Assembly (NCBI RefSeq): GCF_001908105.1 | Contig: NZ_MKGQ01000007.1 | Span: 160,351 to 171,868, forward strand | Reading direction: 5' to 3' | Length of the DNA: 11,518 nucleotides | From: Xenorhabdus eapokensis | GTDB lineage: Bacteria; Pseudomonadota; Gammaproteobacteria; Enterobacterales; Enterobacteriaceae | Part shown: in pieces, positions 1 to 9,333 of the stretch | How the letters are laid out: each line of letters begins with the position of its first letter | Position numbering within the stretch: the stretch's first letter is position 1 | Position numbers and translations under genes: made by a program | The notes under the pieces: generated by a model | The model's database searches: none | Told to the model about the DNA's origin: nothing | Seen by the model: only the letters and a program-made list of their open reading frames with translations

Positions 1-2
1 CG

Positions 3-80
3 TTGGGTATTTTTGCCAATTTTCAACAAGGTAAAAGTCAACGGGACTGGCTTCAACAAGCCAATGTTATAGGATGTTAA
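3..80 (+). CDS. possible 3' end of an unidentified gene (partial)
   Basis: An open frame enters from the left edge and closes at TAA 78-80, giving a 25-residue tail ending QQANVIGC. A second + frame is also open here to TAG 70-72, so the frame choice is uncertain. I prefer this one because its codon use looks more like the neighbours. I do not recognise the protein. About 70 bp of non-coding sequence and a hairpin (151-181) separate it from yfhL. It could simply be intergenic DNA. Confidence 0.25.
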   Translation: MGIFANFQQGKSQRDWLQQANVIGC

Positions 81-150
81 AGTCGAGCATCGCGTTAAAA
101 TATATTGTATGAAATAACAAGAGATGATCTAGAGCAACAAATCAGGAAGA

Positions 151-181
151 AAATTAAGCCTGAAATTTAAAGGCTTAATTT
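151..181 (+). terminator. AT-rich stem-loop just upstream of yfhL
   Basis: A perfect 11-bp inverted repeat (AAATTAAGCCT at 151-161, AGGCTTAATTT at 171-181) has a 9-nt loop. It ends 4 nt before the yfhL ribosome binding site AAGAGG (186-191). The stem is AT-rich with only a short T run, so it would be a weak terminator for an upstream + strand gene. It may instead be a leader structure of yfhL. Confidence 0.4.
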
Positions 182-187
182 ATGTAA

Positions 188-457
<270 letters not shown>

Positions 458-459
458 AT

Positions 460-840
460 TTAGTTTTCCAATATCACCGTCGCACAGGCATAACGCCGTT
501 CATCTGCTAGTGTGACATGCATGGATTTTACCCTCAGTTTGTTAGCCAGTACTTCGGCCTCGCCATGAAGTTTCAAGGCGGGTTTTCCCAGTGGATCATT
601 AATCACTTCAAATTGATTAAAGGCCAGCCCGTTGCGGATACCGGTTCCAAAAGCTTTAGCGGCTGCTTCTTTGACAGCGAACCGTTTTGCAAGGAAACGG
701 ACAGGCTGGTTATGCTGTTGATATTGCAGCCACTCTCCATCACTCAGAACGCGCCTTGCCAGACGCTCGCCTGAACGCCCGACAATTTCTTCAATGCGGG
801 ATATTTCAACAATATCTGTGCCTAATCCAAGAATGGCCAT
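460..840 (-). CDS. acpS: holo-[acyl-carrier-protein] synthase
   Basis: AcpS transfers the 4'-phosphopantetheine arm of coenzyme A onto a serine of apo-ACP, activating it for fatty acid synthesis in the cytosol. The 126-residue length equals that of E. coli AcpS. The N-terminal motif GLGTDIVEI carries the Mg-binding Asp9, and the second signature [15 protein letters not shown] holds Glu58 and Lys62. The start ATG overlaps the pdxJ stop by one base (TAATG), so translation is probably coupled to pdxJ. acpS is the last gene of the rnc-era-recO-pdxJ-acpS series. Its stop lies 2 bp from the convergent yfhL stop, and I see no terminator hairpin between them. No anomalies are visible in the protein. 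Confidence 0.97.
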   Translation of the reverse strand: MAILGLGTDIVEISRIEEIVGRSGERLARRVLSDGEWLQYQQHNQPVRFLAKRFAVKEAAAKAFGTGIRNGLAFNQFEVINDPLGKPALKLHGEAEVLANKLRVKSMHVTLADERRYACATVILEN

Positions 841-1571
841 TAACGGCGTGCTTCCCGCAATAACGTTTTCATATCCGCAACAGCCGCAGGTAAGCCACTG
901 AATACAGCACGGCCAATAATGGCATGCCCTATATTTAATTCATAAATTTCAGGTAAGGCTGCAATACGTTGCACATTGTGATAGGTCAAACCGTGGCCTG
1001 CATTGACTTTAAGCCCTTTAGCGGCTGCATAGGTTGCGGCTTCTTTGATACGCTGAAATTCTTTTTCCTGCTGTATCTCATCCCCTGCATCTGCATACGC
1101 ACCAGTGTGGATCTCAATAAATGGTGCTCCAACTTCGACAGCAGCATCAATTTGTTGGTGATCCGCATCAATGAATAACGACACCAAAATCCCTGCTTCC
1201 GATAAAGTCTTAACAGCCGCAGCAATGTGCTCTTTTTGCCCAAACACATCCAATCCACCTTCGGTGGTGACCTCCTGACGCTTTTCAGGTACTAAGCAAC
1301 AGAAAACAGGTTTGATTTGGCAAGCAATCCCTACCATCTCATCTGTTACTGCCATTTCAAGGTTCATACGGGTTTGGATTGTTTTTTTTAATAATTGGAC
1401 ATCTCTGTCAGTAATATGGCGGCGATCTTCACGCAGGTGAACCGTTATACCATCTGCACCCGCTTGCTCTGCAACAAATGCAGCCTGAACGGGATCAGGA
1501 TATTGTGTCCCGCGGGCATTACGTAAGGTGGCAATGTGATCAATGTTGATACCTAACAATACCTCAGCCAT
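840..1571 (-). CDS. pdxJ: pyridoxine 5'-phosphate synthase
   Basis: PdxJ condenses 1-deoxyxylulose 5-phosphate with 3-amino-2-oxopropyl phosphate to form pyridoxine 5'-phosphate, the ring-closing step of the DXP-dependent vitamin B6 pathway. The 243-residue TIM-barrel protein matches the family length. Visible active-site residues are His45 (GITVHLRED), Glu72 (MNLEMAVT) and the late histidine in [11 protein letters not shown] chose ATG 1571 ([12 protein letters not shown]) because GCAGGAG lies just upstream. A TTG ten codons earlier is in frame but unlikely. A 68-bp gap separates it from recO, and its stop overlaps the acpS start. The pdxJ-acpS pairing is the normal one in enterobacteria. Confidence 0.97.
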   Translation of the reverse strand: MAEVLLGINIDHIATLRNARGTQYPDPVQAAFVAEQAGADGITVHLREDRRHITDRDVQLLKKTIQTRMNLEMAVTDEMVGIACQIKPVFCCLVPEKRQEVTTEGGLDVFGQKEHIAAAVKTLSEAGILVSLFIDADHQQIDAAVEVGAPFIEIHTGAYADAGDEIQQEKEFQRIKEAATYAAAKGLKVNAGHGLTYHNVQRIAALPEIYELNIGHAIIGRAVFSGLPAAVADMKTLLREARR

Positions 1572-1639
1572 TTTTAGCTCCTGCAATAATATAAGATTCA
1601 ATAAAGTCTACACTCTTCATCACGAAAAAGTGGCTTACT

Positions 1640-2377
1640 TTAGTTTTCATTTTTCTTGTTGGGATTATCCGTTTTTTTACGTACAAATTGGCGAAACAGT
1701 TCACGACTTTTTAACGGTTTCCCCCCCAGATAAGGTTTCAAAGCAATGCGAGTAAAACGCTTCGCCGCTTTCAAGGTCGCCTGATCGGGAAAGTCGCTAC
1801 TTGCCAATGCCTTGAGTTCATAACCGGTAAAACTGTAATGATCCGTAACCAAACTGGCGATAAACCCTTTTTCTTCACGATAACGGTAACTCATTGTATC
1901 GGATACAGGTTCACCACTTCCTGCACAGTGAAGATAATCTACACCGTATCCTATATTGGTTAGTAGCGCTAATTCAAAACGACGTAATGCGCATTCCGGT
2001 GTGTATTCACTCGCTGCAAGAGATTGTAAACATTGGAGGTAATCGAAAAAAAGCGCGGGATATGCCGTTCCTTGCTCAAGGACTCTGGATAAGAGCTCAT
2101 TCACATACAAACCGCTGTAGAGCACACTTCCCGTTAAGGGGAGAGCTAATGAGATAGGCTCTGCGTCTCTTAATGTCTTGATTTCACCCCGCCCGCTCCA
2201 ACGAATAAGCAGCGGGGTGAAAGGTTGCAAGCAACCTTTTAGATTGGAGCGACGGCTGCGTGCCCCTTTTGCTAAGACACGTACTCGCCCTTCATTTTCA
2301 GTAAAAAAATCCAGCAATAAACTGGTTTCACTGTAAGGGCGCCCGTGAAGCACAAAGGCTCTCTGCCAGCCGTCCAC
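1640..2377 (-). CDS. recO: DNA repair protein RecO (GTG start)
   Basis: RecO works with RecF and RecR to load RecA onto SSB-coated single-stranded gaps and can anneal complementary strands. The 245-residue protein starts with the RecO-family opening [16 protein letters not shown] (OB-fold). It continues with the basic stretch [14 protein letters not shown] and ends in the helical domain with [21 protein letters not shown]. The initiator is GTG at 2377, 9 bp downstream of the era stop, with a modest AAGG upstream. No better-placed ATG exists, and the alignment with the E. coli protein (MEGWQRAF) supports it. The C-terminal tail ([12 protein letters not shown]) is more basic and asparagine-rich than in E. 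coli, as expected for a variable end. Short spacing indicates co-transcription with era. Confidence 0.96.
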   Translation of the reverse strand: MDGWQRAFVLHGRPYSETSLLLDFFTENEGRVRVLAKGARSRRSNLKGCLQPFTPLLIRWSGRGEIKTLRDAEPISLALPLTGSVLYSGLYVNELLSRVLEQGTAYPALFFDYLQCLQSLAASEYTPECALRRFELALLTNIGYGVDYLHCAGSGEPVSDTMSYRYREEKGFIASLVTDHYSFTGYELKALASSDFPDQATLKAAKRFTRIALKPYLGGKPLKSRELFRQFVRKKTDNPNKKNEN

Positions 2378-2386
2378 AAATCAGCC

Positions 2387-3292
2387 TTATAAGTCGTCAA
2401 CGTAACCGAGGCTACGCAGCGCCCGTTCGTCATCAGCCCAACCGGATTTCACTTTTACCCACAATTCCAGATGGACTTTCATATCGAACAGCTTTTCCAT
2501 ATCTTGACGGGCTTCTATGCCAACTTTCTTGATTTTGCTGCCTTTATTACCAATCACCATTTTCTTCTGGCCATCACGCTCTACCAGAATTAAACCGTGG
2601 ATGGTATAACCTCCACGTTCATTAGTAACAAATTGCTCAATTTCCACTGTTACGGAATAGGGGAGTTCATCACCCAAGAAACGCATCAGTTTTTCACGGA
2701 TGATTTCTGACGCCATAAAACGCTGTGAGCGATCAGTTATGTAATCTTCAGGAAAGTGATGTTCCGCCTGTGGTATATGATCACGCACTATTTTAGCGAT
2801 GGTATCAACATTCATGCCTTTTTCGGCGCTAATCGGTACAACATCGATAAAATTCATCTGTTGGCTAAGAAAACCGATATGGGGCAGGAGAATGGTTTTA
2901 TCCGTCACATTGTCCACTTTATTGATAGCCAGTAAGACAGGACAACGTAAATGGCGCAATTTATTCACCACCATGTCATCATCAGGTGTCCAGTGCGTAC
3001 CTTCCACAACAAAAATAACCAGTTCAACATCACCAATGGAACTGCTCGCCGCACGGTTCATTAAACGGTTGATCGCACGTTTTTCTTCAATATGAAGGCC
3101 TGGTGTATCAACATAGATGGTTTGGTAAGCCCCTTCCGTATGAATCCCCATGATGCGATGCCGCGTCGTTTGAGGTTTACGGGAAGTGATGGATACTTTT
3201 TGACCCAATAACTGATTCAATAACGTCGACTTACCAACATTGGGCCGACCGACTATTGCAACGAACCCGCAATAGTTTTTTTCTTCGCTCAT
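2387..3292 (-). CDS. era: GTPase Era, 16S rRNA/30S maturation factor
   Basis: Era is an essential Ras-like GTPase that binds the 3' end of 16S rRNA and helps assemble the 30S subunit at the inner membrane side. The 301-residue length is standard. GTPase motifs are G1 GRPNVGKS (15-22), G3 DTPG (62-65) and G4 NKVD (124-127). The C-terminal KH RNA-binding domain shows [13 protein letters not shown]. The ATG overlaps the rnc stop as ATGA (3289-3292), the classical rnc-era translational coupling. recO follows after 9 bp. This places processing of rRNA precursors (RNase III) and 30S maturation (Era) on one message. Confidence 0.98.
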   Translation of the reverse strand: MSEEKNYCGFVAIVGRPNVGKSTLLNQLLGQKVSITSRKPQTTRHRIMGIHTEGAYQTIYVDTPGLHIEEKRAINRLMNRAASSSIGDVELVIFVVEGTHWTPDDDMVVNKLRHLRCPVLLAINKVDNVTDKTILLPHIGFLSQQMNFIDVVPISAEKGMNVDTIAKIVRDHIPQAEHHFPEDYITDRSQRFMASEIIREKLMRFLGDELPYSVTVEIEQFVTNERGGYTIHGLILVERDGQKKMVIGNKGSKIKKVGIEARQDMEKLFDMKVHLELWVKVKSGWADDERALRSLGYVDDL

Positions 3293-3969
3293 TCAAGCTC
3301 CAGTTGTTTTAATGCTTGTTCCGCAGCCGCCTGCTCTGCCTTGCGGCGACTGGAACCGATTCCTCTGACAGGTTGTTCAAATCCACTGACCTGACAGTGA
3401 ATTGTAAATTCCTGATCGTGTGCTTCTCCACGAACCTGAACAACCAAATATGTAGGCAACGGCAAATGACGCCCTTGCAAATATTCTTGTAAACGTGTTT
3501 TAGGATCTTTTTGCTTATCGCCCGGACTAATTTCATTCAAACGGGTTTCATACCAATTCAGGATAATCTTTTCGGCTGTTTGAATATCGCTATCAAGAAA
3601 AATAGCGCCGATTAAGGCTTCAATGCTATCCGCTAAAATGGATTCGCGACGATGTCCTCCACTCTTTAACTCACCCGGCCCTAAACGCAGGCATTCACCT
3701 AACTCAAATTCTCTGGCCAGCTCCGCCAAAGTATTACCCCGCACCAATGTTGCTCGCATGCGGCTCATATCCCCTTCATCAACACGGGGAAAACGATGGT
3801 AAAGGGCATTAGCAATGACAAAACTCAGGATTGAGTCACCAAGAAATTCCAAACGTTCATTATGCTTACTGCTGGCACTGCGGTGAGTCAACGCTTGAAG
3901 CAACAAATCGTGCTGTTTAAAGCTATACCCTAGCTTATGTTGTAACCGGTTCGTTATTATGGGGTTCAT
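3289..3969 (-). CDS. rnc: ribonuclease III
   Basis: RNase III cleaves double-stranded RNA, including rRNA precursors and structured mRNA leaders. The 226-residue length equals E. coli Rnc. The endonuclease signature [11 protein letters not shown] (36-46) carries Glu38, Glu41 and Asp45, and [11 protein letters not shown] holds the second acidic pair. A C-terminal double-stranded RNA-binding domain runs from about residue 155, ending in [20 protein letters not shown]. The ATG at 3969 has only a weak purine-rich site upstream (GGTAGC). A 227-bp leader separates it from lepB and contains strong hairpins, suggesting its own transcript and autoregulation. The stop overlaps the era start by 4 bases. 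Confidence 0.98.
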   Translation of the reverse strand: MNPIITNRLQHKLGYSFKQHDLLLQALTHRSASSKHNERLEFLGDSILSFVIANALYHRFPRVDEGDMSRMRATLVRGNTLAELAREFELGECLRLGPGELKSGGHRRESILADSIEALIGAIFLDSDIQTAEKIILNWYETRLNEISPGDKQKDPKTRLQEYLQGRHLPLPTYLVVQVRGEAHDQEFTIHCQVSGFEQPVRGIGSSRRKAEQAAAEQALKQLELE

Positions 3970-4022
3970 GTGCTACCAATTCAGTTAGAATTCATCAAAT
4001 AAAAGCACACGCAACAGACCTG

Positions 4023-4078
4023 TGAGGCAATACAATTCGCAGTAATACAACCCGCAATTTACCTTGCTGTATGCCTTA
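4023..4078 (-). promoter_or_regulatory. imperfect stem-loop in the rnc leader
   Basis: TGAGGCAATACA (4023-4034) can pair with TGTATGCCTTA (4068-4078) with one bulged A and one G-U pair, enclosing about 33 nt. It lies between the stronger hairpin at 4097-4133 and the rnc start. Together the two would fold most of the rnc 5' untranslated region. Structure only; function is inferred by analogy with the E. coli rnc leader. Confidence 0.35.
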
Positions 4079-4096
4079 CAAAACTGTTGCGTTTGC

Positions 4097-4133
4097 ACTG
4101 GCTCCCAACGTATTCATATGCCAGGGAGCCAGT
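4097..4133 (-). promoter_or_regulatory. strong hairpin in the rnc leader, candidate RNase III autoregulatory site
   Basis: A perfect 10-bp inverted repeat, ACTGGCTCCC (4097-4106) and GGGAGCCAGT (4124-4133), has a 17-nt loop. It sits about 130 nt upstream of the rnc ATG in the lepB-rnc gap. On the - strand no U run follows it, which argues against an intrinsic terminator for lepB. E. coli rnc is autoregulated by RNase III cleavage of a hairpin in its own 5' leader, so this is the natural candidate for that element. Confidence 0.5.
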
Positions 4134-4182
4134 CATCTCGTTTGAAAGAATATTCTACACTGTGAGATAAATTAATGCTGCG

Positions 4183-4200
4183 CTAATATATAAATATTAG
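4183..4200 (-). repeat. short AT-rich inverted repeat over the lepB stop codon
   Basis: CTAATAT (4183-4189) and ATATTAG (4194-4200) form a perfect 7-bp inverted repeat with a 4-nt loop, overlapping the lepB TAA (4197-4199). It is too AT-rich for a convincing terminator. It may be a weak 3'-end structure or chance. Confidence 0.25.
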
Positions 4201-5168
4201 TGAATTCCACCAATTCGACTGAAACGCACACCAGTAGGCCACTCACCTTCCTGTTTTTCAAAGCTCATCCAAATGGCAGTTGCACGGCCTACCAGATTTT
4301 TCTCCGGTACAAATCCCCATGAACGACTATCATCACTATTATCACGGTTATCACCCATAGCAAAATATTGCCCCTTAGGAACAACCCAAGTACCCGTTGG
4401 CAAACCTTCTTGAGAGAAACCAGGGAAGCGTCGTATGACAGGAATAGTCAAAATATGATGTGACACATCACCTAAAGTTTCGACTCTTTCGTCCTGGCGA
4501 AGAGTGTACGGTCCTACTGGCTCATCAACAGGAACTTGATAAACACCACTTATACGAAAGCCTTCTGGTGTCACATCTTCTTTTATTGTCCATTCACTTG
4601 GAAACACGTTCCGATAAGTAACCGGTAAATCACCCTTACATTCCGTATTCCAGCCACAGCCAGGGTAAACCTGAAGCTCTTTGTTGACGTAATCGTAAAC
4701 GATCTTATCCCCAGGCAAGCCAATAATTCGTTTTACAAAATCTATGCTTGGGTTCTTCGGATATTTGAAAACAGCAATATCTCCCCGCTTAGGCTCACCT
4801 GTTTTGATTAAGGTTGTTTGCGTAATCGGATCTTTTAAACCATAAGCAAATTTTTCAACCAGAATGAAATCTCCGATTAGCAATGTCGGCATCATTGACC
4901 CCGAAGGGATCTGAAAAGGTTCATAAACAAAAGAGCGCAGAACCAAGACAATGGCTAACACTGGAAAGACAGAGGCAATTGTTTCAAACCATGAAGGTTT
5001 GTTAAGCCCTTTAGCCAAAGCTTCCTGAGCTTCTGCGCCTGTCGCCTGTTCCTGAATCTGGGTCAGTTTTTTCTTACGTTCAGGTGCAAACTTAAATCGC
5101 TCTATGCACCAGAGAATACCGGTGATTAACGTTGCTAATGTTAATATCAAGGCAAAAGTGTTAGCCAT
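4197..5168 (-). CDS. lepB: signal peptidase I
   Basis: LepB removes signal peptides from Sec- and Tat-exported preproteins at the outer face of the inner membrane, using a Ser-Lys dyad. The 323-residue protein has a transmembrane segment at about 4-22, a basic cytoplasmic loop (RKKKL) and a second membrane segment at about 63-79. Box B is PSGSMMPTL with nucleophile Ser91. Box D, FVKRIIGLPGDK, contains general base Lys146. Box E is GDNRDNSDDSRSWG, and the C-terminus is SRIGGIH as in E. coli. The periplasmic region between the boxes differs most from E. coli. ATG 5168 follows a good AAGGAG site with 5-nt spacing. It lies 22 bp after lepA, the standard lepA-lepB operon. Confidence 0.98.
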   Translation of the reverse strand: MANTFALILTLATLITGILWCIERFKFAPERKKKLTQIQEQATGAEAQEALAKGLNKPSWFETIASVFPVLAIVLVLRSFVYEPFQIPSGSMMPTLLIGDFILVEKFAYGLKDPITQTTLIKTGEPKRGDIAVFKYPKNPSIDFVKRIIGLPGDKIVYDYVNKELQVYPGCGWNTECKGDLPVTYRNVFPSEWTIKEDVTPEGFRISGVYQVPVDEPVGPYTLRQDERVETLGDVSHHILTIPVIRRFPGFSQEGLPTGTWVVPKGQYFAMGDNRDNSDDSRSWGFVPEKNLVGRATAIWMSFEKQEGEWPTGVRFSRIGGIH

Positions 5169-5190
5169 TTAAACTCCTTACGACCTTGTG

Positions 5191-6987
5191 TTAATTATCT
5201 TTGCCAACATGCAGGATCGCTAAGAAGGCTTCCTGAGGCAGTTCAACATTGCCGACCTGCTTCATGCGTTTTTTACCTTCTTTCTGTTTCTGCAATAGTT
5301 TTTTCTTACGGCTGACGTCACCGCCATAACATTTCGCCAATACGTTCTTACGTAATTGCTTAACGGTAGAACGCGCAATAATGTGAGTGCCGATGGCTGC
5401 CTGAATTGCAATATCAAATTGCTGGCGTGGGATCAGATCCTTCATTTTTTCCACCAGCTCACGCCCACGGTACTGAGAATTGTCACGGTGCGTAATCAAC
5501 GCCAAGGCATCAACACGTTCTGCGTTAATCAAGACATCCACACGCACCATGTCTGAATCCTGGAAGCGGATAAAATTATAATCCAGCGAAGCGTAACCAC
5601 GAGAGGTTGATTTCAAGCGGTCAAAGAAATCCAGAACAACTTCAGCCATTGGAATTTCATAAGTCAGCGCAACCTGATTACCGTGATAAACCATATTTGT
5701 TTGCACACCGCGTTTTTCTACGCAAAGTGTAATGACGTTACCCAAGTACTCTTTCGGCAACAACATGTGACATTCTGCGATCGGTTCACGCAGTTCCTTA
5801 ATGTTGTTTAATGGCGGCAACTTGGATGGACTATCAACATAGATAATATCATCAGTGGTTGTCTCAACTTCATAAACAACTGTTGGAGCCGTTGTGATCA
5901 AATCGAGATCATATTCACGTTCCAGACGTTCCTGAATGATTTCCATATGCAGCAAGCCGAGGAAACCACAACGGAAGCCAAAGCCCAACGCGGTCGAACT
6001 TTCTGGTTCATAGAATAAGGAAGCGTCATTTAAGCTCAGTTTACCCAACGCATCACGGAAGGCTTCATAGTCATCAGAGCTTACTGGGAACAGACCAGCA
6101 TAAACTTGCGGTTTGACCTTTTTAAAACCAGGCAATGCTTTTTCCGCAGGTTGACGTGCCGTTGTCAGTGTATCTCCAACTGGCGCCCCCAGAATATCTT
6201 TGATGGCACAGACCAACCAGCCTACTTCGCCACAATTTAGCACATCACGATCAATACGTTTCGGAGTGAAGATACCCAGACGGTCTGCGTTGTAAACCTG
6301 TCCGGTACTCATTACCTTAATTTTGTCACCCTTACGCAATGTACCATTTTTAATACGGACAAGTGAAACAACACCAAGGTAATTATCAAACCATGAGTCA
6401 ATAATCAGAGCCTGCAATGGAGCATCAGGATCGCCTTCTGGTGGCGATATTTCTTTCACCAGGCGTTCAATAACATCCTGTACACCTACCCCCGTTTTTG
6501 CAGAACAACGAACCGCATTCGTTGCATCAATACCCACAATGTCTTCGATTTCTTCAGCGACACGCTCTGGTTCCGCCGCTGGGAGGTCAATTTTGTTCAG
6601 AACTGGGACGACTTCCAGATCCATTTCAATGGCGGTATAACAGTTAGCTAAGGTTTGGGCTTCAACCCCCTGACCCGCATCAACAACCAACAAGGCACCT
6701 TCACAAGCCGCCAGTGAACGGGAAACTTCGTAAGAGAAGTCAACATGCCCTGGCGTATCGATAAAGTTTAATTGGTAGACTTGCCCGTCATTTGCCTTGT
6801 AGTCAAGGGTTACACTTTGTGCTTTGATCGTGATCCCACGTTCACGCTCAAGATCCATTGAATCCAGTACTTGTGCTGCCATTTCGCGATCAGACAAACC
6901 ACCACAGATTTGAATAATCCGGTCAGAGAGCGTGGATTTACCATGGTCAATGTGGGCGATAATGGAGAAATTTCTTATTTGCTTCAT
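5191..6987 (-). CDS. lepA: elongation factor 4 (LepA), ribosomal GTPase
   Basis: LepA/EF4 is a translational GTPase related to EF-G. It binds the ribosome, can back-translocate tRNAs and is implicated in 30S biogenesis. The 598 residues match the family. Motifs are the P-loop AHIDHGKST (11-19), switch I RERGITI, DTPGH (77-81) and NKID (131-134). The distinctive LepA C-terminal domain ends in [21 protein letters not shown] and HVGKDN. The gene begins a lepA-lepB pair and is preceded by 229 bp without a gene, where a plausible promoter lies (7093-7121). Sequence is very close to E. coli LepA over its whole length, with no breaks. Confidence 0.98.
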   Translation of the reverse strand: MKQIRNFSIIAHIDHGKSTLSDRIIQICGGLSDREMAAQVLDSMDLERERGITIKAQSVTLDYKANDGQVYQLNFIDTPGHVDFSYEVSRSLAACEGALLVVDAGQGVEAQTLANCYTAIEMDLEVVPVLNKIDLPAAEPERVAEEIEDIVGIDATNAVRCSAKTGVGVQDVIERLVKEISPPEGDPDAPLQALIIDSWFDNYLGVVSLVRIKNGTLRKGDKIKVMSTGQVYNADRLGIFTPKRIDRDVLNCGEVGWLVCAIKDILGAPVGDTLTTARQPAEKALPGFKKVKPQVYAGLFPVSSDDYEAFRDALGKLSLNDASLFYEPESSTALGFGFRCGFLGLLHMEIIQERLEREYDLDLITTAPTVVYEVETTTDDIIYVDSPSKLPPLNNIKELREPIAECHMLLPKEYLGNVITLCVEKRGVQTNMVYHGNQVALTYEIPMAEVVLDFFDRLKSTSRGYASLDYNFIRFQDSDMVRVDVLINAERVDALALITHRDNSQYRGRELVEKMKDLIPRQQFDIAIQAAIGTHIIARSTVKQLRKNVLAKCYGGDVSRKKKLLQKQKEGKKRMKQVGNVELPQEAFLAILHVGKDN

Positions 6988-7092
6988 TATTAGATCTTTT
7001 TTGCCTTAATATTTCTGAATCATTCGCCTATGGACACATTGATGGACATAAAGCGACAGTTTATTGGTTCGGCCAATGGCCTGAAGAGCTGT

Positions 7093-7121
7093 ATTCTACA
7101 TGCCAAGCCCGTGAAAACCAA
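7093..7121 (-). promoter_or_regulatory. candidate sigma-70 promoter for lepA-lepB
   Basis: On the - strand TTGGTT (7116-7121) and TAGAAT (7093-7098) are separated by exactly 17 bp. The -10 box matches 5 of 6 consensus bases, while the -35 box keeps only the TTG. It lies about 105 bp upstream of the lepA ATG in the 229-bp rseC-lepA gap. The assignment rests on this match and position only. A short palindrome GGCCAATGGCC (7071-7081) lies just downstream, in the predicted 5' leader. Confidence 0.4.
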
Positions 7122-7216
7122 ACCCATGAAGATTTCGCCATGCCTGTCGTTTTCAATATGACTCAGTCGCCTGCAGTAATGATAAATTAAAGTTGAAACT
7201 CGTAGGGTAAAACAGA

Positions 7217-7681
7217 TTATTCTTGCTGTAGAACCTTAATCGCATCAGGGGGTAAACCAATTTGTAACACAACAGGCTGGTATGCTTGCAAATTATCCCA
7301 ATATGCAGCAATCTTACGAGCAATGAAGAAACCCGCGATTCCACCACCAATCCCGCCTAAACAGATCCATAATTGGTTCATCGTCCAAAACTGGAAAAGT
7401 GCTGCCCCCAAAAACAGTCCCAGCAATGGCATCAAATAAACTAGCATAGCTGAACGTAGCAGGCTGCTTTCAGGAATACCGACTTCAACCTTCTGACCCG
7501 GCTGGAGTGGTTGAGAAATTTCCAGTTCCAACTGATGGATGCTTTCCGGCCCTATCTTTTCCAGTAAATAAGAACCACAAGCTGTGTTGGCCTGACAGCT
7601 ACCGCAGCCTGAAGATGAGCCGTAACGTAATAATGCCCTGCCTTTGTGCCAACGAACAACCGTTGCCCACTCTTTAACCAT
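7217..7681 (-). CDS. rseC: RseC, inner-membrane modulator of sigma-E / SoxR reducing system
   Basis: RseC is an inner-membrane protein with a minor positive influence on sigma-E. It also takes part in the Rsx/Rse system that keeps SoxR reduced. The 154-residue protein has an N-terminal cytoplasmic cysteine cluster (Cys26, Cys29, Cys35 in GCGSCQANTACGS). Two membrane helices follow, about 72-97 and 103-122, then a short C-terminus. The family opening MVKEWATVV fixes the ATG at 7681, whose A is shared with the rseB stop (TGATG). An in-frame TTG one codon earlier is not favoured. The N-terminal beta segment after the start is quite different from E. coli RseC, but the cysteine spacing is kept. 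It ends the rpoE-rseABC operon. Confidence 0.95.
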   Translation of the reverse strand: MVKEWATVVRWHKGRALLRYGSSSGCGSCQANTACGSYLLEKIGPESIHQLELEISQPLQPGQKVEVGIPESSLLRSAMLVYLMPLLGLFLGAALFQFWTMNQLWICLGGIGGGIAGFFIARKIAAYWDNLQAYQPVVLQIGLPPDAIKVLQQE

Positions 7682-8640
7682 CAATTTTCTCCCGTAAACG
7701 TCACGCTTGCTGCAATTCGTTCGGCTGTTGCGAAAGGCAGCTCACCAATGACTGTTATGCTGTTTTTGCCTCTGGCCAAAGTATAAACCGTTCTTCTGCC
7801 TTGTCGAAATGGTTGCTCATCAACAATTTTTTTATCTGAGTTCACGACATTTACAGAAAAATTAAATAATCCATCACTATATATGACGGATTCTAACCAT
7901 TCTGTCTCTGATAGCTTCTGGCTGTTACGTGAGATTTCTTTGAAACCGTCAGGCATTTTTCCAGTCAGCCAATTAAATTTCAACTTATCAGCGGAAGGAA
8001 TAAGTAACATCGGCGGTAATTTCAGACCAGTCATCACATTCAGTTCCGTTTTAATATAGTCATTCACAGTTAATGACACGACACGGAATTGCTCAATGAC
8101 TGTTTTATTATCCTTATCCAATAAGTCTATCAACAGAGGAAGATGATTTTTCTCATCAATCAGAAGGTTATAGTTATAGCGGGATTTATCTTTCGCTATG
8201 ATGCGTACAAAATTCACAGGATGATCGCCAATGTTCGTGCTGCCTGCATCAATAAAACGATAAAATTTTCGCAAGTGGGCAAAATCGGCAAAAATGATCG
8301 GTGGAAAATAATCGACGATATGAGAACCACGGATACTAAATGAGTCTAATCCAGGTTCGTAATAGCTGATTTGGTCACCACGCTGAATAATTTCTCTGCG
8401 TGAGCCATCCATTTGGATGATTTGAGCAATAACCTGTCCGTTAATAATGGCATGACGGTAACGCAGGGGAACGAGAAATTGCTGCGCTAAAATGATGAAG
8501 CCAAGCTCATAATCCAGCGTTTGCACTGCCTTACTCATATCCTGTAACAAAGCCTCAGCGTTGCTTTGTTGCGCTGAGGCCTTTAGAGGATTTATCAGGC
8601 TACTCGCCAATAAAAAAACGACAACCCAAATACGTTTCAT
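7681..8640 (-). CDS. rseB: RseB, periplasmic sigma-E regulator
   Basis: RseB is a periplasmic protein that binds the periplasmic tail of RseA and shields it from DegS. It releases RseA when lipopolysaccharide signals envelope damage. The 319-residue precursor has a signal peptide of about 23 residues (MKRIWVVVFLLASSL, cleavage likely after ASA). Family segments include RYRHAIINGQ, QMDGSRREIIQRGDQISYFEPG-like YYEPGLDSF, YSDGLFNFSVNV and GRRTVYTLARG. The N-terminal domain resembles lipoprotein carriers LolA/LolB, as known for RseB. ATG 8640 shares its A with the rseA stop (TGATG), so translation is coupled to rseA. A GTG one codon upstream is possible but unlikely. More diverged from E. coli than its neighbours. 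Confidence 0.96.
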   Translation of the reverse strand: MKRIWVVVFLLASSLINPLKASAQQSNAEALLQDMSKAVQTLDYELGFIILAQQFLVPLRYRHAIINGQVIAQIIQMDGSRREIIQRGDQISYYEPGLDSFSIRGSHIVDYFPPIIFADFAHLRKFYRFIDAGSTNIGDHPVNFVRIIAKDKSRYNYNLLIDEKNHLPLLIDLLDKDNKTVIEQFRVVSLTVNDYIKTELNVMTGLKLPPMLLIPSADKLKFNWLTGKMPDGFKEISRNSQKLSETEWLESVIYSDGLFNFSVNVVNSDKKIVDEQPFRQGRRTVYTLARGKNSITVIGELPFATAERIAASVTFTGEN

Positions 8641-9287
8641 CACTGTTGCTGTGACTGTTGTGGCGCTTGACCTTCAGGAACCTGATTGACCTGAGTGACA
8701 CCATAATTTTTTTCAGAGTGAATGCGCCGCGCGAGTTCATATTGCTGCAACATCGCATCAATTCGTTTATTACTTTCCCGCACTTGCATATTCAAATCAC
8801 CGCCGAAAGTCTCTTCTTCGGCTGGTGTGGCTAAGCCAACAGTTGAGGCTGTACCCATCACCGGCAATGTGTTAAAGGCCGGCGCCTCAAGTTGGTTATC
8901 TGTTTCAACACCGCTATCACTATTATACTGCTGGACACCGATAATCACGGTCAGCGATACACAGGCTGCAACGCCAATTTGTGTAATTTGACTCTTCCAT
9001 GTGCGCATTTTATGCCAAAAGGGCATGTTAGCCCATGTTTCAGGTTTTGGCTGAGATTCCAGAACAGCCGCGGGATTAATATGAATGGGTTCTTTTTCAA
9101 GCGCCAACGCTACTTGATTCGCAATATCCAAATGCAATACATCACCCACATCACCACGCAGCACATCACGCACAAGGTGATAACGTTCCCACTTTTTCTG
9201 CATGACCGCATCTTCAGAGACCAAATGAACTACTTCACTATCAAGAGCTTCTCCATCCATTAATGCGGAAAGTTTTTCTCTTTGCAT
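8640..9287 (-). CDS. rseA: RseA, anti-sigma-E factor
   Basis: RseA is the single-pass inner-membrane anti-sigma factor that holds sigma-E inactive until DegS and RseP cleave it. The 215-residue protein has a cytoplasmic sigma-binding domain with the motif EKLSALMDGEALDSE and a conserved WERYHLVRDVLRGD. A transmembrane helix spans about 101-119 (GVAACVSLTVIIGVQ), and the periplasmic tail ends in a glutamine-rich stretch. The region aligned with the E. coli DegS site (V148-S149) reads ASTV-GLA, with Val150-Gly151, so the P1' serine is replaced by glycine. The RseB-binding helix RIDAMLQQYELARRIHSE is present. ATG 9287 follows AAGGG. It lies 46 bp after rpoE and overlaps rseB. Confidence 0.96.
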   Translation of the reverse strand: MQREKLSALMDGEALDSEVVHLVSEDAVMQKKWERYHLVRDVLRGDVGDVLHLDIANQVALALEKEPIHINPAAVLESQPKPETWANMPFWHKMRTWKSQITQIGVAACVSLTVIIGVQQYNSDSGVETDNQLEAPAFNTLPVMGTASTVGLATPAEEETFGGDLNMQVRESNKRIDAMLQQYELARRIHSEKNYGVTQVNQVPEGQAPQQSQQQ

Positions 9288-9333
9288 GCCAAAGTACCCT
9301 TCAATATTGTTTTATCCCACTGTTTTCCACTAT

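Noticed and set aside
7071..7081. GGCCAATGGCC palindrome in the rseC-lepA gap
   Set aside because: Arms of only 5 bp; too short to stand as an independent regulatory site without conservation data.
7153..7350. 65-codon - strand frame overlapping the 3' end of rseC
   Set aside because: It is out of frame with rseC, rich in leucine and serine without family motifs, and its first half lies over rseC coding sequence.
8892..9263. 123-codon + strand frame across rseA
   Set aside because: It is a shadow of rseA; the product has no recognisable motif, and the rseA frame is clearly the coding one.
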